A DNA stretch of 32,103 bases from an uncultured beta proteobacterium (lineage in GTDB: Bacteria; Pseudomonadota; Gammaproteobacteria; Burkholderiales; Burkholderiaceae_C): positions 1 through 32,103 of the forward strand of contig CAIWPS010000530.1 in the NCBI GenBank assembly GCA_903914615.1, given 5' to 3'. The notes under the pieces were generated by a model. That model had not been told where the DNA came from and did not search any database. It saw only the letters and a list, made by a program, of their open reading frames with translations. Below, one piece after another: positions 14,557 to 22,986 of the stretch. Position 1 is the stretch's first letter, and every line of letters begins with the position of its first letter. Both the position numbers and the translations under genes were made by a program.

Positions 14557-15504
14557 ATGACCCAAGATACCGACGCCGTGACGCGGGGGCGCGGCTTGCG
14601 CCTTTGGTCGGCGCTGACGCTGGTCGCCCTGCTGGCCGCCTGCCAGTCCGTGCCGCTGCAGACGCCACCACCCGCGCTGCCCGCGCCGACGGCCCCCGAG
14701 CCGCCTCCCGTCGTCAAGCCGCCGCCACGCGCGCCGCGCATCGGCCTGGCCCTGGGTGGCGGTGCCGCACGAGGTTTCGCCCACATCGGCGTGATCCAGG
14801 TGCTGGAAGAAGCCGGCATACGGCCCGACCTCGTCGTCGGCACCTCGGCCGGCAGCCTGCTCGCGGCGATGTATGCCTCGGGCAAGACCGGGCAGGAGAT
14901 GGCGCAATTGGCGCAGGCCATGGACGAGGGCGCCATCACCGATTGGGCCTTCCCGTCGCGCGGCCTCATCCGCGGCGAGGCGCTGGCGCGCTATGTGCGC
15001 GAGCAGACCGGTGGCCGCACCATCGAGCAGATGAAGCTGCCGCTGGGCATCGTCGCCACCGACCTGGACAGCGGCGCGCCCATCCTCTTCCAGCGCGGCG
15101 ACACCGGCGCCGCGGTGCGCGCCAGCAGCGCCGTGCCGGCGGTCTTCCAGCCGGTGAAGATCGGCCTGCGCGAGTATGTCGACGGCGGCCTGGTGTCGCC
15201 GGTGCCGGTGCGATTCGCCCGCCAGATGGGCGCCGAGATGGTGATCGCCGTGGACATCTCCTCGCCGCCCGACGGCAACGCCACCGGCGACATGATGAAG
15301 CTGCTGCTGCAGACCTTCGCCATCATGGGCCAGAGCATCAACCATTTCGAACTGCGCGACGCCGACATCGTGCTGCGGCCGTCCCTCGCCGGCGTCTCCA
15401 GCGCCGACTTCACGGCGCGGCTGAAGGCCATCCAGGCCGGACGGGAAGCGGCCTTGCGGCAGCTGCCCGAGATACGTGCGAGGATCGCCGCGCTGTCCCA
15501 CTGA
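14557..15504 (+). CDS. Patatin-like phospholipase, predicted lipoprotein
   Basis: A 315-aa protein. The N-terminus has a lipoprotein signal (TLVALLAAC; lipobox LAAC, Cys about residue 28) followed by a Pro-rich linker (PPPALPAPTAPEPPPVV). The patatin domain begins with the oxyanion-hole loop LGGGAARGFAHIGV, then the nucleophile elbow GTSAGS (Ser in GxSxG) and the catalytic Asp in YVDGGLVSPVPV. It should be a serine lipid acyl hydrolase (RssA/patatin group) anchored to a membrane facing the periplasm; Asp after the Cys is absent (QSVP follows), which favours outer-membrane sorting. The substrate is unknown. It stands alone, diverging from cysI and ending against the phasin gene. Confidence 0.9.
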   Translation: MTQDTDAVTRGRGLRLWSALTLVALLAACQSVPLQTPPPALPAPTAPEPPPVVKPPPRAPRIGLALGGGAARGFAHIGVIQVLEEAGIRPDLVVGTSAGSLLAAMYASGKTGQEMAQLAQAMDEGAITDWAFPSRGLIRGEALARYVREQTGGRTIEQMKLPLGIVATDLDSGAPILFQRGDTGAAVRASSAVPAVFQPVKIGLREYVDGGLVSPVPVRFARQMGAEMVIAVDISSPPDGNATGDMMKLLLQTFAIMGQSINHFELRDADIVLRPSLAGVSSADFTARLKAIQAGREAALRQLPEIRARIAALSH

Positions 15505-15550
15505 CCGCTGCCATCAAGGAAGACGGGATCGAAGGTGACGCCGGGCCTGA

Positions 15551-15583
15551 AAAGAAAAAGGGCTCGGCGGTGAAGCCGAGCCC
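15551..15583 (-). terminator. Rho-independent terminator of the phasin gene
   Basis: On the minus strand GGGCTCGGC-6 nt-GCCGAGCCC (9-bp stem) is followed by TTTTTCTTTT. The plus strand has only AAAAA after the stem, so its direction is that of the phasin. Confidence 0.9.
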
Positions 15584-15603
15584 AAAAACCTTCCACACGA
15601 GAG

Positions 15604-15623
15604 GCCCGGGACGCATCCCGGGC
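15604..15623 (-). other. Second hairpin in the phasin 3' UTR
   Basis: GCCCGGGA-4 nt-TCCCGGGC is a perfect 8-bp stem upstream of the terminator on the phasin transcript. It may protect the abundant phasin mRNA from 3' decay. It also lies 100 bp after the patatin stop and could weakly terminate that gene. Confidence 0.5.
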
Positions 15624-15681
15624 AAGGTGTAGAGACTGGCGCGCCGGAAAAGTTCAGTCCGGCACGCGCAGCGTGCTCGCC

Positions 15682-16239
15682 TTACGCGGCCTTCTTGCCC
15701 TTGGCGGCAGCTTGCGTGGCCTTGACGGCCGTGTTGGTGATCGCCGTGAAGTTGGCTTCCGCCACTTCGGTGGCCTGCTTGGCGGCCTTGTGCACGCTTT
15801 CGTAGGCGTTGTTGGCGGCGGCAACGGCCGACTTCACCAGCGCCACGGCGCTTTCCGTGCCGGCGGGAGCATTCTTGACGGCGCCGTCCACCAGCGCCAG
15901 CACCTTCTTCTGGCTGTCGGCCAGGGTCGACTCGGTCGCCTTGGTGAATTCGGCATTCGTGCCGGCGACGATGTCGTACAGGTGGCGGCTGTAGGCGGCA
16001 GCCTTCTCGGCGGCGGGTTGCAGCAGGCCGGCCTGCAGCGCCAGCAGTTCCTGCGCGTCCTTGACCGACAGCGCGGCCTGGGTCGTTTCAGCGACTTCGC
16101 TCAGCGTGGTCTTGGCGACCTGCAGGTTCAGTTCGACCAGCTTCTCGACGCCTTCGAAAGCCTTGTGGGTCAGGCCGAAGAGGGTTTCGATGGAGGCCTT
16201 CTGGGCAGCGACGAATTGTTCAGCGGTAAAGGTGGTCAT
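15682..16239 (-). CDS. Phasin (polyhydroxyalkanoate granule-associated protein)
   Basis: A 185-aa protein starting [38 protein letters not shown] at ATG 16239, with a GGAGA ribosome-binding site. The ORF-track start 24 codons upstream is inside the promoter. It is Ala/Lys-rich, almost entirely amphipathic helix without cysteine, and ends in a Lys-rich AAAKGKKAA tail. This is the PhaP-type phasin family, which coats polyhydroxybutyrate granules. It is a monocistronic gene with a strong TATACT promoter, PhaR-type boxes on both sides of it, and a strong terminator. That arrangement is known for PhaR-repressed phasins in Burkholderiales, in which PhaR is released when granules form. Confidence 0.93.
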   Translation of the reverse strand: MTTFTAEQFVAAQKASIETLFGLTHKAFEGVEKLVELNLQVAKTTLSEVAETTQAALSVKDAQELLALQAGLLQPAAEKAAAYSRHLYDIVAGTNAEFTKATESTLADSQKKVLALVDGAVKNAPAGTESAVALVKSAVAAANNAYESVHKAAKQATEVAEANFTAITNTAVKATQAAAKGKKAA

Positions 16240-16293
16240 GGTGCATCTCCGTTGGGTGGGTAAAGGGTGAACGTGCTGCGCCTTCCGAACAAC

Positions 16294-16311
16294 TTTGCTG
16301 CGCTGCAACAT
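16294..16311. promoter_or_regulatory. PhaR-type operator box 1 (start region of phasin promoter)
   Basis: TTTGCTGCGCTGCAACAT, the same 18 bp as at 16353-16370 in the same orientation. The core TTGC-6 nt-GCAA is palindromic and resembles known PhaR sites. It lies just downstream of the phasin -10, about where RNA polymerase starts, as expected for a repressor site. Confidence 0.75.
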
Positions 16312-16318
16312 GGAACGA

Positions 16319-16346
16319 AGTATAGGGTTTCCGCCAAGGCGCGCAA
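16319..16346 (-). promoter_or_regulatory. Phasin promoter
   Basis: The minus strand has TTGCGC (16346-16341), a 16-bp spacer and TATACT (16324-16319). The -10 is a near-perfect sigma-70 match. The promoter is flanked by the two PhaR-type boxes. Confidence 0.7.
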
Positions 16347-16352
16347 GCGATT

Positions 16353-16370
16353 TTTGCTGCGCTGCAACAT
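16353..16370. promoter_or_regulatory. PhaR-type operator box 2 (between phasin and deacetylase genes)
   Basis: Second exact copy of TTTGCTGCGCTGCAACAT, 59 bp from the first. It is just upstream of the phasin -35 and also covers the expected -35 position (16364-16369) of the divergent deacetylase promoter. One protein bound here could affect both. Confidence 0.75.
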
Positions 16371-16391
16371 TCTAGGGGTGGCTTTCTAGAA
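16370..16391. promoter_or_regulatory. TTCTAG-N10-CTAGAA inverted repeat at the deacetylase promoter
   Basis: Perfect 6-bp arms 10 bp apart; the second arm also forms the palindrome TTCTAGAA and overlaps the probable -10 (TAGAAT, 16387-16392). The GTG start at 16400 is 7 bp beyond, so the mRNA is probably leaderless. It may be an operator of the deacetylase operon. Confidence 0.4.
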
Positions 16392-16399
16392 TCCGCCCC

Positions 16400-17362
16400 G
16401 TGCTCGCCTTCCACTCCGACGCCTTCGTGCTGCCACTGCCGCCCGGGCACAGCTTCCCGATGAGCAAGTACCGGTTGCTGCGCGAAGCCGTGGAGCAGAC
16501 GCTGCCGGCCATCCGTGTCGTCGAAGCGCCGCCGGCCAGCGACGGCGAACTGGCCCTGGCCCACGAACCGGCGTGGATCTCGGCCGTGGCCGAGGGCACG
16601 ATGAGCGCGGCGCAACAGCGCGAGATCGGCTTCCCCTGGTCGCCGCGCATGGCGGAGCGCTCGCGGCGCTCGGTGGGCGCCACCATCGCCGCGGCAAGGG
16701 CGGCGCTGTTCCAGGGGGAGGGCGTGGCCGCCAACCTGGCCGGCGGCACCCATCACGCCCACGCCCACAAGGGCTCGGGCTACTGTGTCTTCAACGACGT
16801 CGCGGTGGCGGCGCGGCTGATGCAGGCGGAATGGCACCGCCAGCATCGCCGCCTGCTGCGCGTGTGCGTGATCGACCTCGACGTGCACCAGGGCAACGGC
16901 ACCGCCGCGATCTTCCGCGACGACCCCACGGTGTTCACGCTGTCGCTGCATGGCGCGCGCAACTTCCCGTTTCGCAAGGAGGCCAGCGACCTCGACGTCG
17001 AACTGCCCGACGGCTGCGCCGACGCGCCCTACCTGCAGGCACTGGATGCGGCGCTGGACCAGGCCTGGTCGATGCAGGCCGCATCGCCTCCGGGCCTGGC
17101 CTTCTACCTCGCCGGCGCGGACCCGCACGAAAACGACCGCCTCGGCCGCCTGAAGATCAGCAGCGCCGGCCTGGCCGAGCGCGACCGCCGCGTGCTGGCG
17201 GCCTTGCACGCGCGGCGCATCCCGGTGGCGCTGGCCATGGCCGGCGGCTACGGGCGCGACCTTGCCGTCACCGTGGAAGTGCAGCGGCAGACGCTGCGCG
17301 AGGCGCTCGGCGCGTGGCGCGCCTGGAGAGGCCTGCCGGCGATGGAAGAATGCTTGCCATGA
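16400..17362 (+). CDS. Histone-deacetylase-family amidohydrolase
   Basis: A 320-aa zinc hydrolase of the HDAC/acetoin-utilisation/acetylpolyamine amidohydrolase superfamily, starting at GTG. The catalytic set is complete: GGTHHAHAHKGSGYCVFND (His-His charge relay), VIDLDVHQGNGT (zinc Asp and His), AGADPHENDRLG (third zinc Asp) and MAGGYG (transition-state Tyr). Bacterial members remove acetyl or other acyl groups from small amines or protein lysines; the substrate cannot be read from sequence. No Shine-Dalgarno is seen, and a TAGAAT -10 sits 7 bp before the start. It is the first gene of a tightly overlapping five-gene run and diverges from the phasin, with a PhaR-type box between. Confidence 0.92.
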   Translation: MLAFHSDAFVLPLPPGHSFPMSKYRLLREAVEQTLPAIRVVEAPPASDGELALAHEPAWISAVAEGTMSAAQQREIGFPWSPRMAERSRRSVGATIAAARAALFQGEGVAANLAGGTHHAHAHKGSGYCVFNDVAVAARLMQAEWHRQHRRLLRVCVIDLDVHQGNGTAAIFRDDPTVFTLSLHGARNFPFRKEASDLDVELPDGCADAPYLQALDAALDQAWSMQAASPPGLAFYLAGADPHENDRLGRLKISSAGLAERDRRVLAALHARRIPVALAMAGGYGRDLAVTVEVQRQTLREALGAWRAWRGLPAMEECLP

Positions 17363-17802
17363 GCGAACGCCCGCAGCCGCTGCCGCGCAGCCACTTCCCG
17401 CGCTTCCAGACCCTCACCACGCGCTGGATGGACAACGACGTCTACGGCCACGTCAACAACGTCGTCCACTACAGCTTCTTCGACACGGCGGTGAACCGCT
17501 ACCTCATCGAGGCCGGCGCGCTGGACATCCACGCCGGTGCCGTCATCGGCCTGGTGGTGCAGACGCAGTGCCACTACTTCGAGAGCATTGCCTTCCCGCA
17601 GACCGTGCATGCCGGCCTGCGCGTGGCGCACCTGGGCCGGTCCAGCGTGCGCTACGAAGTCGGCCTGTTCGCCGACGAAGCCCCACTGGCGGCGGCGGTG
17701 GGGCATTTCGTTCACGTCTACGTCGACCGTGCCAGCCGCCGCCCCGTGACCGTCCCCGACGCCCTGCGCGCCGCCCTCGAACCCCTGCGACACCCTGCAT
17801 GA
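17359..17802 (+). CDS. Acyl-CoA thioesterase, hotdog fold (4HBT/YbgC type)
   Basis: A 147-aa hotdog protein starting at the ATG that overlaps the deacetylase stop (ATGA). TLTTRWMDNDVYGHVNNVVHYSFFDTAVN is the 4-hydroxybenzoyl-CoA thioesterase-type signature, with the catalytic Asp in the DxDxxGHVNN-like motif. It would hydrolyse acyl-CoA thioesters in the cytosol; chain length and natural substrate are unknown. Placement beside a phasin and in front of a nitroreductase gives a loose link to acyl-CoA or storage-polymer metabolism (inference). Its stop overlaps the next start (ATGA). Confidence 0.9.
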   Translation: MSERPQPLPRSHFPRFQTLTTRWMDNDVYGHVNNVVHYSFFDTAVNRYLIEAGALDIHAGAVIGLVVQTQCHYFESIAFPQTVHAGLRVAHLGRSSVRYEVGLFADEAPLAAAVGHFVHVYVDRASRRPVTVPDALRAALEPLRHPA

Positions 17803-18509
17803 ACCCGACACCCGAGATCACCGCCGCCAGCACCGCCGCCGTCGACGCCGCCATCACCTCGCGGCGGTCGCTGCGCGCCTTCCTGCCCACGCCGGTGCCG
17901 CGGCAGGTCATCGAGGACATCCTGGCCGTGGCCGCGCGGGCGCCTTCGGGCACCAACACGCAGCCCTGGAAGGTGCACGTGCTGACCGGCGACGCCAAGC
18001 GGTCGCTGTCGCAGGACATCCGCGCCGCCTACGACGACCCGGTCGAGCGTGCCCGCCACGTCGAGCCCTACGCCTACTACCCCACCGAGTGGCGCAGCCC
18101 CTATGTCGACCGCCGCCGCAAGGTCGGCTGGGACCTGTACACGCTGCTGGGCATCGGCAAGTCCGACAAGGCGCGCATGCACGAACAGCACGGCCGCAAC
18201 TACGACTTCTTCGGCGCCCCGGTGGGGCTCATCTTCACCATCGACCGCGTGCTGCAGCAGGGCAGCTGGCTGGACTACGGCATGTTCCTGCAGAACGTGA
18301 TGGTGGCGGCGCGCGGGCGCGGGCTGGACACCTGCCCGCAGGCGGCCTTCACGCAGTTCCACCGCATCATCGCCCGCCACCTCGGCCTGGGCGTCGACGA
18401 GACCGTGGTCTGCGGCATGTCGCTGGGCCATGCCGACCCTGACGCGGCGGCCAACCGCCTCGTCACCGAACGCGAGCCGGTCGCGGGCTTCACTCACTTC
18501 CATGGGTAG
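17799..18509 (+). CDS. Nitroreductase-family FMN oxidoreductase
   Basis: A 236-aa protein starting MNPTPEITAASTAAVDAAITSRRSLRAFLPTPVPRQ, coupled to the thioesterase by ATGA. The N-terminal SRRSLRAF-x6-PR motif and AARAPSGTNTQPWKVHVL are FMN-binding signatures of the nitroreductase superfamily; GMFLQNVMVAARGRGLDTCPQ and the late CGMSLGHAD block complete it. It would be a homodimeric NAD(P)H:FMN enzyme that reduces nitro compounds, quinones or similar acceptors; the natural substrate is unknown. Its stop overlaps the transporter start by 8 nt. Confidence 0.92.
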   Translation: MNPTPEITAASTAAVDAAITSRRSLRAFLPTPVPRQVIEDILAVAARAPSGTNTQPWKVHVLTGDAKRSLSQDIRAAYDDPVERARHVEPYAYYPTEWRSPYVDRRRKVGWDLYTLLGIGKSDKARMHEQHGRNYDFFGAPVGLIFTIDRVLQQGSWLDYGMFLQNVMVAARGRGLDTCPQAAFTQFHRIIARHLGLGVDETVVCGMSLGHADPDAAANRLVTEREPVAGFTHFHG

Positions 18510-19854
18510 AGCGGCCCGCGGCACGCTGGCCTTGGCCATCGCCGGCGGCGCGCCGGGGCTGGCGCGGGCGGCCGAGCTCGGCTTCAGCGGCCCGCGCATC
18601 GGTCCGGTGCCGCTGGAGTTCGTGTTCTTCGCCGCCGTGCTGGCAGGCGTGGCGCTGCTGCAGGCCCACACCTTGCGCGTGGCCGCCTGCGGCGCCGCCG
18701 GCATCGCCCTTTACAAGGTGCTGTGCTCGCCCTTCCGGGCCGGTGCCGGGGTGGCCGGGCTGCTGGGCCATCTCGGGCAGGAGTGGGTGGTGCTGGTCAA
18801 CCTGCTGCTGCTGCTGCTGGGCTTCGCGCTGCTGGCCGACCTGTTCGAGAAGAGCGAGCTGCCCGCGCTGCTGCCGCGCGTGCTGCCGGCGGGCTGGCAG
18901 GGCTGCTTCGTGCTGCTGGTGCTGGTGTTCGTGATCTCCAGCTTCCTCGACAACATTGCGGCGGCCATGATCGGCGGCGCCGTGGCGCACACCGTGTTCC
19001 GCGGCCGCGTCCACGTCGGCTACCTGGCGGGCATCGTCGCGGCATCGAATGCGGGCGGTGCCGGCAGCGTCGTCGGCGACACCACGACGACGATGATGTG
19101 GATCGCCGGGGTGCCACCGCTGGAGGTCCTGCACGCCTACATCGCGGCCGGTCTGGCCTTGCTGGTCTGCGGTGTGCCGGCCGCCTTGCAGCAGCAGGCG
19201 CACGAGCCCATCCAGAAGGCCGCGGGGGAAGCCGTCCGCATCGACGGCGTGCGCCTGGGCATCGTGCTCTTCACCCTCATCACGGCCATCGCCGTCAACG
19301 TGCTCGTCAACACGCGGTTTGCAGCCGCTTCCGACCGCTTCCCCTTCCTCGGCGCGGCGGTGTGGCTGGCGCTGCTGGCGGGCGCGGTGCTGCGCCAGCC
19401 CGCGTGGCGGCTGCTGCCGCGCTCCGCCACCGGCGCGGCCTTCCTGCTCTCGCTGGTGCTGTGCGCGTCGATGATGCCAGTGGACGAACTGCCGGCGGCC
19501 TCGTGGCACACGGCGCTGGGGCTGGGCTTCGTGTCCGCGGTGTTCGACAACATCCCTCTCACCGCGCTGGCGCTGAAGCAGGGGGGCTACGACTGGGGCT
19601 TCCTGGCCTACGCGGTGGGTTTCGGCGGCTCGATGATCTGGTTCGGCTCCTCCGCCGGCGTGGCCCTGAGCAGCATGTACGCGCGTGCCCGCTCGGTGCG
19701 GCTGTGGCTGCGCCATGGCTGGCACGTGGCCGTCGCCTACGTGGTGGGCTTCTTCGTCATGCTGGCGCTGTCCGGCTTCCACCCGGGGGCCGCGTTGCGC
19801 GGCCACGGGCCCGATGCGGCGGCTCCCGCCGCGCCCCTCCAAACGGCCCCGTGA
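18502..19854 (+). CDS. NhaD/ArsB (ion transporter superfamily) antiporter-like membrane protein
   Basis: A 450-aa membrane protein. The start chosen is ATG 18502 (MGRAARGTLALAIAGG), overlapping the nitroreductase stop; the earlier start in the ORF track falls inside that gene. There are about 11-12 hydrophobic segments, the first signal-like. Two inverted repeats end in SSFLDNIAAAMIGG and SAVFDNIPLTALAL, the paired DN motifs of the IT superfamily. SNAGGAGSVVGDTTTTMMW matches the substrate-binding loop of NhaD/CitM relatives. Na+/H+ antiport or anion (organic acid) transport are both possible. The DNA has six CTG codons in a row (18802-18819), a slippage-prone tract. Confidence 0.83.
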   Translation: MGRAARGTLALAIAGGAPGLARAAELGFSGPRIGPVPLEFVFFAAVLAGVALLQAHTLRVAACGAAGIALYKVLCSPFRAGAGVAGLLGHLGQEWVVLVNLLLLLLGFALLADLFEKSELPALLPRVLPAGWQGCFVLLVLVFVISSFLDNIAAAMIGGAVAHTVFRGRVHVGYLAGIVAASNAGGAGSVVGDTTTTMMWIAGVPPLEVLHAYIAAGLALLVCGVPAALQQQAHEPIQKAAGEAVRIDGVRLGIVLFTLITAIAVNVLVNTRFAAASDRFPFLGAAVWLALLAGAVLRQPAWRLLPRSATGAAFLLSLVLCASMMPVDELPAASWHTALGLGFVSAVFDNIPLTALALKQGGYDWGFLAYAVGFGGSMIWFGSSAGVALSSMYARARSVRLWLRHGWHVAVAYVVGFFVMLALSGFHPGAALRGHGPDAAAPAAPLQTAP

Positions 19855-19858
19855 AACC

Positions 19859-20848
19859 ATGAACCGACCCCACGTCCTCGTCACCCGTGCCATCTTCCCC
19901 GAGACCATCGAGCGCCTGCGCGAGCATTTCGAGGTCGACGACAACCCGACGGACGCCGTGCTCGGCGCCGGCCTTGCGCCGCGGCTGCAGGGCAAGCAGG
20001 GCGCGCTCACCACCGGCAGCGAGCGCATCGATGCCGCGCTGCTGGCGGCCTGCCCCGGCCTGCGCGTGGTCGCCAACATGGCGGTGGGCTACAACAACTT
20101 CGACATCGCCGCCTGCACCGCGCGCGGCGTGCTGGCCACCAATACACCCGATGTGCTCACCGAGACGACGGCCGACTTCGGCTTCGCGCTGATGATGGCT
20201 GGCGCCCGCCGCATGGCCGAAGGCGAACGCTTCCTGCGCCGCGGCGAGTGGAAGAAGTGGTCCTACGACATGCTCACCGGCAGCGACGTGCACGGCGCCA
20301 CGCTGGGCATCCTGGGCATGGGTCGCATCGGCCAGGCCATCGCGCGGCGCGGCGCCCTGGGCTTCGGCATGAAGGTCGTGTATCACAACCGCAGCCGGCT
20401 GCCTGCAGCGGCCGAGGCGGCGCTGGGCGCGCGCTACCTGACGAAAGGCGAGCTGCTGGCGCAGGCCGACCACCTGGTGCTGGTGCTGCCGTATTCGGCC
20501 GAGAGCCACCACGCCATCGGCGCCGGTGAACTGGCGCAGATGAAGCCCACGGCGACGCTGACCAACATCGCCCGCGGCGGCATCGTCGACGACGCGGCGT
20601 TGGCCGTGGCGCTGCGCGACGGGCGCATCGCCGCCGCCGGCCTGGACGTCTTCGAAGGCGAACCTGCGGTGCACCCGGACCTGCTGACCCTGCCCAACGT
20701 CGTGCTCACGCCGCACATCGCCAGCGCCACCGTGGCCACCAGGCGCGCCATGGCCGAACTGGCTGCCGACAACCTGATCGAGGCGCTGACCGGCGGCGTG
20801 CCGCCGTCGCCGATCAATCCGCAAGTGCTCCCGCTCAGGCCCGCTTGA
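19859..20848 (+). CDS. D-isomer 2-hydroxyacid dehydrogenase (glyoxylate/hydroxypyruvate reductase-like)
   Basis: A 329-aa dehydrogenase starting [20 protein letters not shown] at ATG 19859, 4 bp after the transporter stop. [17 protein letters not shown] is the NAD(P)-binding Rossmann loop (about residue 150). The catalytic set is Arg in [10 protein letters not shown], Glu in VFEGEP and His in TPHIASAT. It is closest to the GhrB/D-glycerate dehydrogenase group, reducing glyoxylate or hydroxypyruvate, but closely related enzymes use other 2-keto acids. It is the last gene of the deacetylase operon; its last 14 bp overlap the 3' end of the oppositely directed molybdenum hydroxylase gene. Confidence 0.92.
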   Translation: MNRPHVLVTRAIFPETIERLREHFEVDDNPTDAVLGAGLAPRLQGKQGALTTGSERIDAALLAACPGLRVVANMAVGYNNFDIAACTARGVLATNTPDVLTETTADFGFALMMAGARRMAEGERFLRRGEWKKWSYDMLTGSDVHGATLGILGMGRIGQAIARRGALGFGMKVVYHNRSRLPAAAEAALGARYLTKGELLAQADHLVLVLPYSAESHHAIGAGELAQMKPTATLTNIARGGIVDDAALAVALRDGRIAAAGLDVFEGEPAVHPDLLTLPNVVLTPHIASATVATRRAMAELAADNLIEALTGGVPPSPINPQVLPLRPA

Positions 20849-22985
20849 GCTGCGCCGTGTCGAAGGGCAGGCTGCGCAGCCGCTTGCCGGTGAGGGCGAA
20901 GAGCGCGTTGGCCACCGCCGGCGCGATTGGCGGCGTGCCGGGTTCGCCGATGCCGCCCGGGTTCTCGCTGCTGGCCACGATGTGCACTTCCACCTTGGGC
21001 ATCTCGCTCATGCGCAGCACCGGGTAGTCGTTGAAGTTGCCCTGCTCGATGCGGCCGTCCTTGAAGCTGATGCGGCCGTACAGCGCTGCCGACAGGCCGT
21101 AGACGATGGCGCCCTCGATCTGCCTTTCGATGGTCTGCGGGTTGACGGTCATGCCGCAGTCCACCGCGGCCACCACGCGGTGCACGCGCGGCGTGCCGTC
21201 GGCGGCCACCGAGACCTCGGCGACCTCGGCGACGTAGCTGCCGAAGCTGGACACCACGGCGATGCCGCGCGCCCGCCCCGCCGGCAGCGGCGTGCCCCAG
21301 CCGGCCTTCGTCGCCGCGAGTTCCAGCACGCCCTTGTGGCGCGGCGACTTGCCCAGCATGGCGCGGCGGAATTCGTAGGGGTCCTTGCCGGCGGCGGCGG
21401 CGAGCTCGTCGATGAAGCCTTCGGTGAAGAAGCCGTTCTGCGAATGGCCCACCGAGCGCCAGAACCAGACCTGCGGCCCCGGCTCCACGCGGCCGTAGGC
21501 GATGCGCTGGTTGGGGATGTCGTAGGGGTGGTCGGCCAGGCCCTCGAGGGCGAAAGAGTCGACGCCGTTCTCGGGGATCTTCATGAAGCCCGAGGCGGCC
21601 ATGATCGACGGCGTGCCGACGCCGGCCTTGAGCATCGTCAGCCCACCCTTGTCGTCCAGCGCGGCCTCGAAGCGCGCCACCGAGGCAGGGCGGTAGAACT
21701 GCGCCGCCATGTCGTCCTCGCGGGCGTAGATCAGCTTCACCGGCTTGCCGCTGATCTTGCTGAGCAGCGTGGCGTCGATGACGAAGTCGGGCGCGAAGCG
21801 GCGGCCGAAGCCCCCGCCCAGCATCATGGTGTTGACCTTCACCTTGGCCGGCGCCACCGAGGCCACCTGGCCCAGGATGCCCTGCGCCGGGCCCTGGCTC
21901 TGCGTGCCGGCCCAGATCTCGACCGTGGCGTCGTCGCCCTGGCCGCGCACCCAGGCCGTGCAGTTCATCGGCTCCATGCAGGCATGGGCAAGATAGGGCG
22001 CCTCGTAGCGCGCGTCCAGCGTGCGCGCGGCGTTGGCCGCGGCGTCGCGGGTGTTGCCCTCGTCGCGCGCCACGGCGCTGGCGTCCCGCGCGCCGGCGTC
22101 GAGCATGTCGCTGATGCCGGCGCTGTTCAAGGTCGACGCCGCACCCAGGTCCCATTGCACGGCGAGTGCGTCGCGGCCCTGCTTGGCAGCCCAGTAGCCC
22201 GCGGCCAGCACGGCCACGCCGCTGGGCAGCGTGATGACCTGCTGCACGCCCTTCACGGCCTTGGCGGCGGCCTCGTTCATGGCCTTGGGCTTGGCACCGG
22301 CCTGCGGCGCGCGCGCCATCACCGCCACCAGCAGGCCGGGCACCTGGGCGTCGATGCCGAAGCGCGCCTTGCCGCTGCTCTTGTCCGGGGTGTCGAGGCG
22401 GCGCGTGGCCTTGCCCAGCAGCTTGAAGGACTTGGGGTCCTTCAGCGCCGGCTTCGCAGGCACGGGCAGCTTCGATGCCGCCACGGCCAGGCTGCCGTAG
22501 CCTGCCTTCCTGCCGCCGGGGCCGCTGACCACGCCCTTGTCGGTGCTGAGCTGCGCGGCATCCACGCCCCACTGCGCCGCGGCGGCGGCGACCAGCATCT
22601 CGCGCGCCGCGGCGCCGGCCTGGCGCATCGGCAGCCAGAAGCCGCGCACGGTGGCCGAGCCGCCGGTGGCCTGCATGCCGAAGGCCGGGTTGGCAAAGGC
22701 CTGGTCGACCGGCGCCTGCTCGACGCCGACCTTGCGCCAGTCGGCGTCCAGCTCCTCGGCCACCAGCATCGGGATCGCGGTCAGCACGCCCTGGCCCATT
22801 TCAGAGGCGCCGCAGACAATGGTCACGCTGTCGTCGCTGGCGATGCGCACGTAGGCGCTGAGGCTGGCGCTGCCCTTCGCCGCGGCGACGGCGGCGCGGC
22901 CGCTGGCCGGCAGCGTGAAGCCGACGACGAGAGCGCTGCCGGTTTGAAGGAAGCCGCGGCGGGTGGGGGTGAGGGTGGCAGTCAT
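20835..22985 (-). CDS. Molybdenum hydroxylase large subunit (IorB/xanthine dehydrogenase family)
   Basis: A 716-aa molybdopterin-cytosine-dinucleotide subunit. [20 protein letters not shown] is a twin-arginine signal, so the enzyme is exported folded to the periplasm. [28 protein letters not shown] and the catalytic Glu in [18 protein letters not shown] follow in the family's order. The length and TAT signal are those of isoquinoline 1-oxidoreductase-type (IorB) and aldehyde dehydrogenase-like enzymes. These hydroxylate N-heterocycles or aldehydes with water oxygen. No FAD subunit is present, and electrons probably go to a cytochrome. It follows the 2Fe-2S subunit by 1 bp. The exact substrate is unknown. 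Confidence 0.93.
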   Translation of the reverse strand: MTATLTPTRRGFLQTGSALVVGFTLPASGRAAVAAAKGSASLSAYVRIASDDSVTIVCGASEMGQGVLTAIPMLVAEELDADWRKVGVEQAPVDQAFANPAFGMQATGGSATVRGFWLPMRQAGAAAREMLVAAAAAQWGVDAAQLSTDKGVVSGPGGRKAGYGSLAVAASKLPVPAKPALKDPKSFKLLGKATRRLDTPDKSSGKARFGIDAQVPGLLVAVMARAPQAGAKPKAMNEAAAKAVKGVQQVITLPSGVAVLAAGYWAAKQGRDALAVQWDLGAASTLNSAGISDMLDAGARDASAVARDEGNTRDAAANAARTLDARYEAPYLAHACMEPMNCTAWVRGQGDDATVEIWAGTQSQGPAQGILGQVASVAPAKVKVNTMMLGGGFGRRFAPDFVIDATLLSKISGKPVKLIYAREDDMAAQFYRPASVARFEAALDDKGGLTMLKAGVGTPSIMAASGFMKIPENGVDSFALEGLADHPYDIPNQRIAYGRVEPGPQVWFWRSVGHSQNGFFTEGFIDELAAAAGKDPYEFRRAMLGKSPRHKGVLELAATKAGWGTPLPAGRARGIAVVSSFGSYVAEVAEVSVAADGTPRVHRVVAAVDCGMTVNPQTIERQIEGAIVYGLSAALYGRISFKDGRIEQGNFNDYPVLRMSEMPKVEVHIVASSENPGGIGEPGTPPIAPAVANALFALTGKRLRSLPFDTAQLKRA

Positions 22986-22986
22986 C

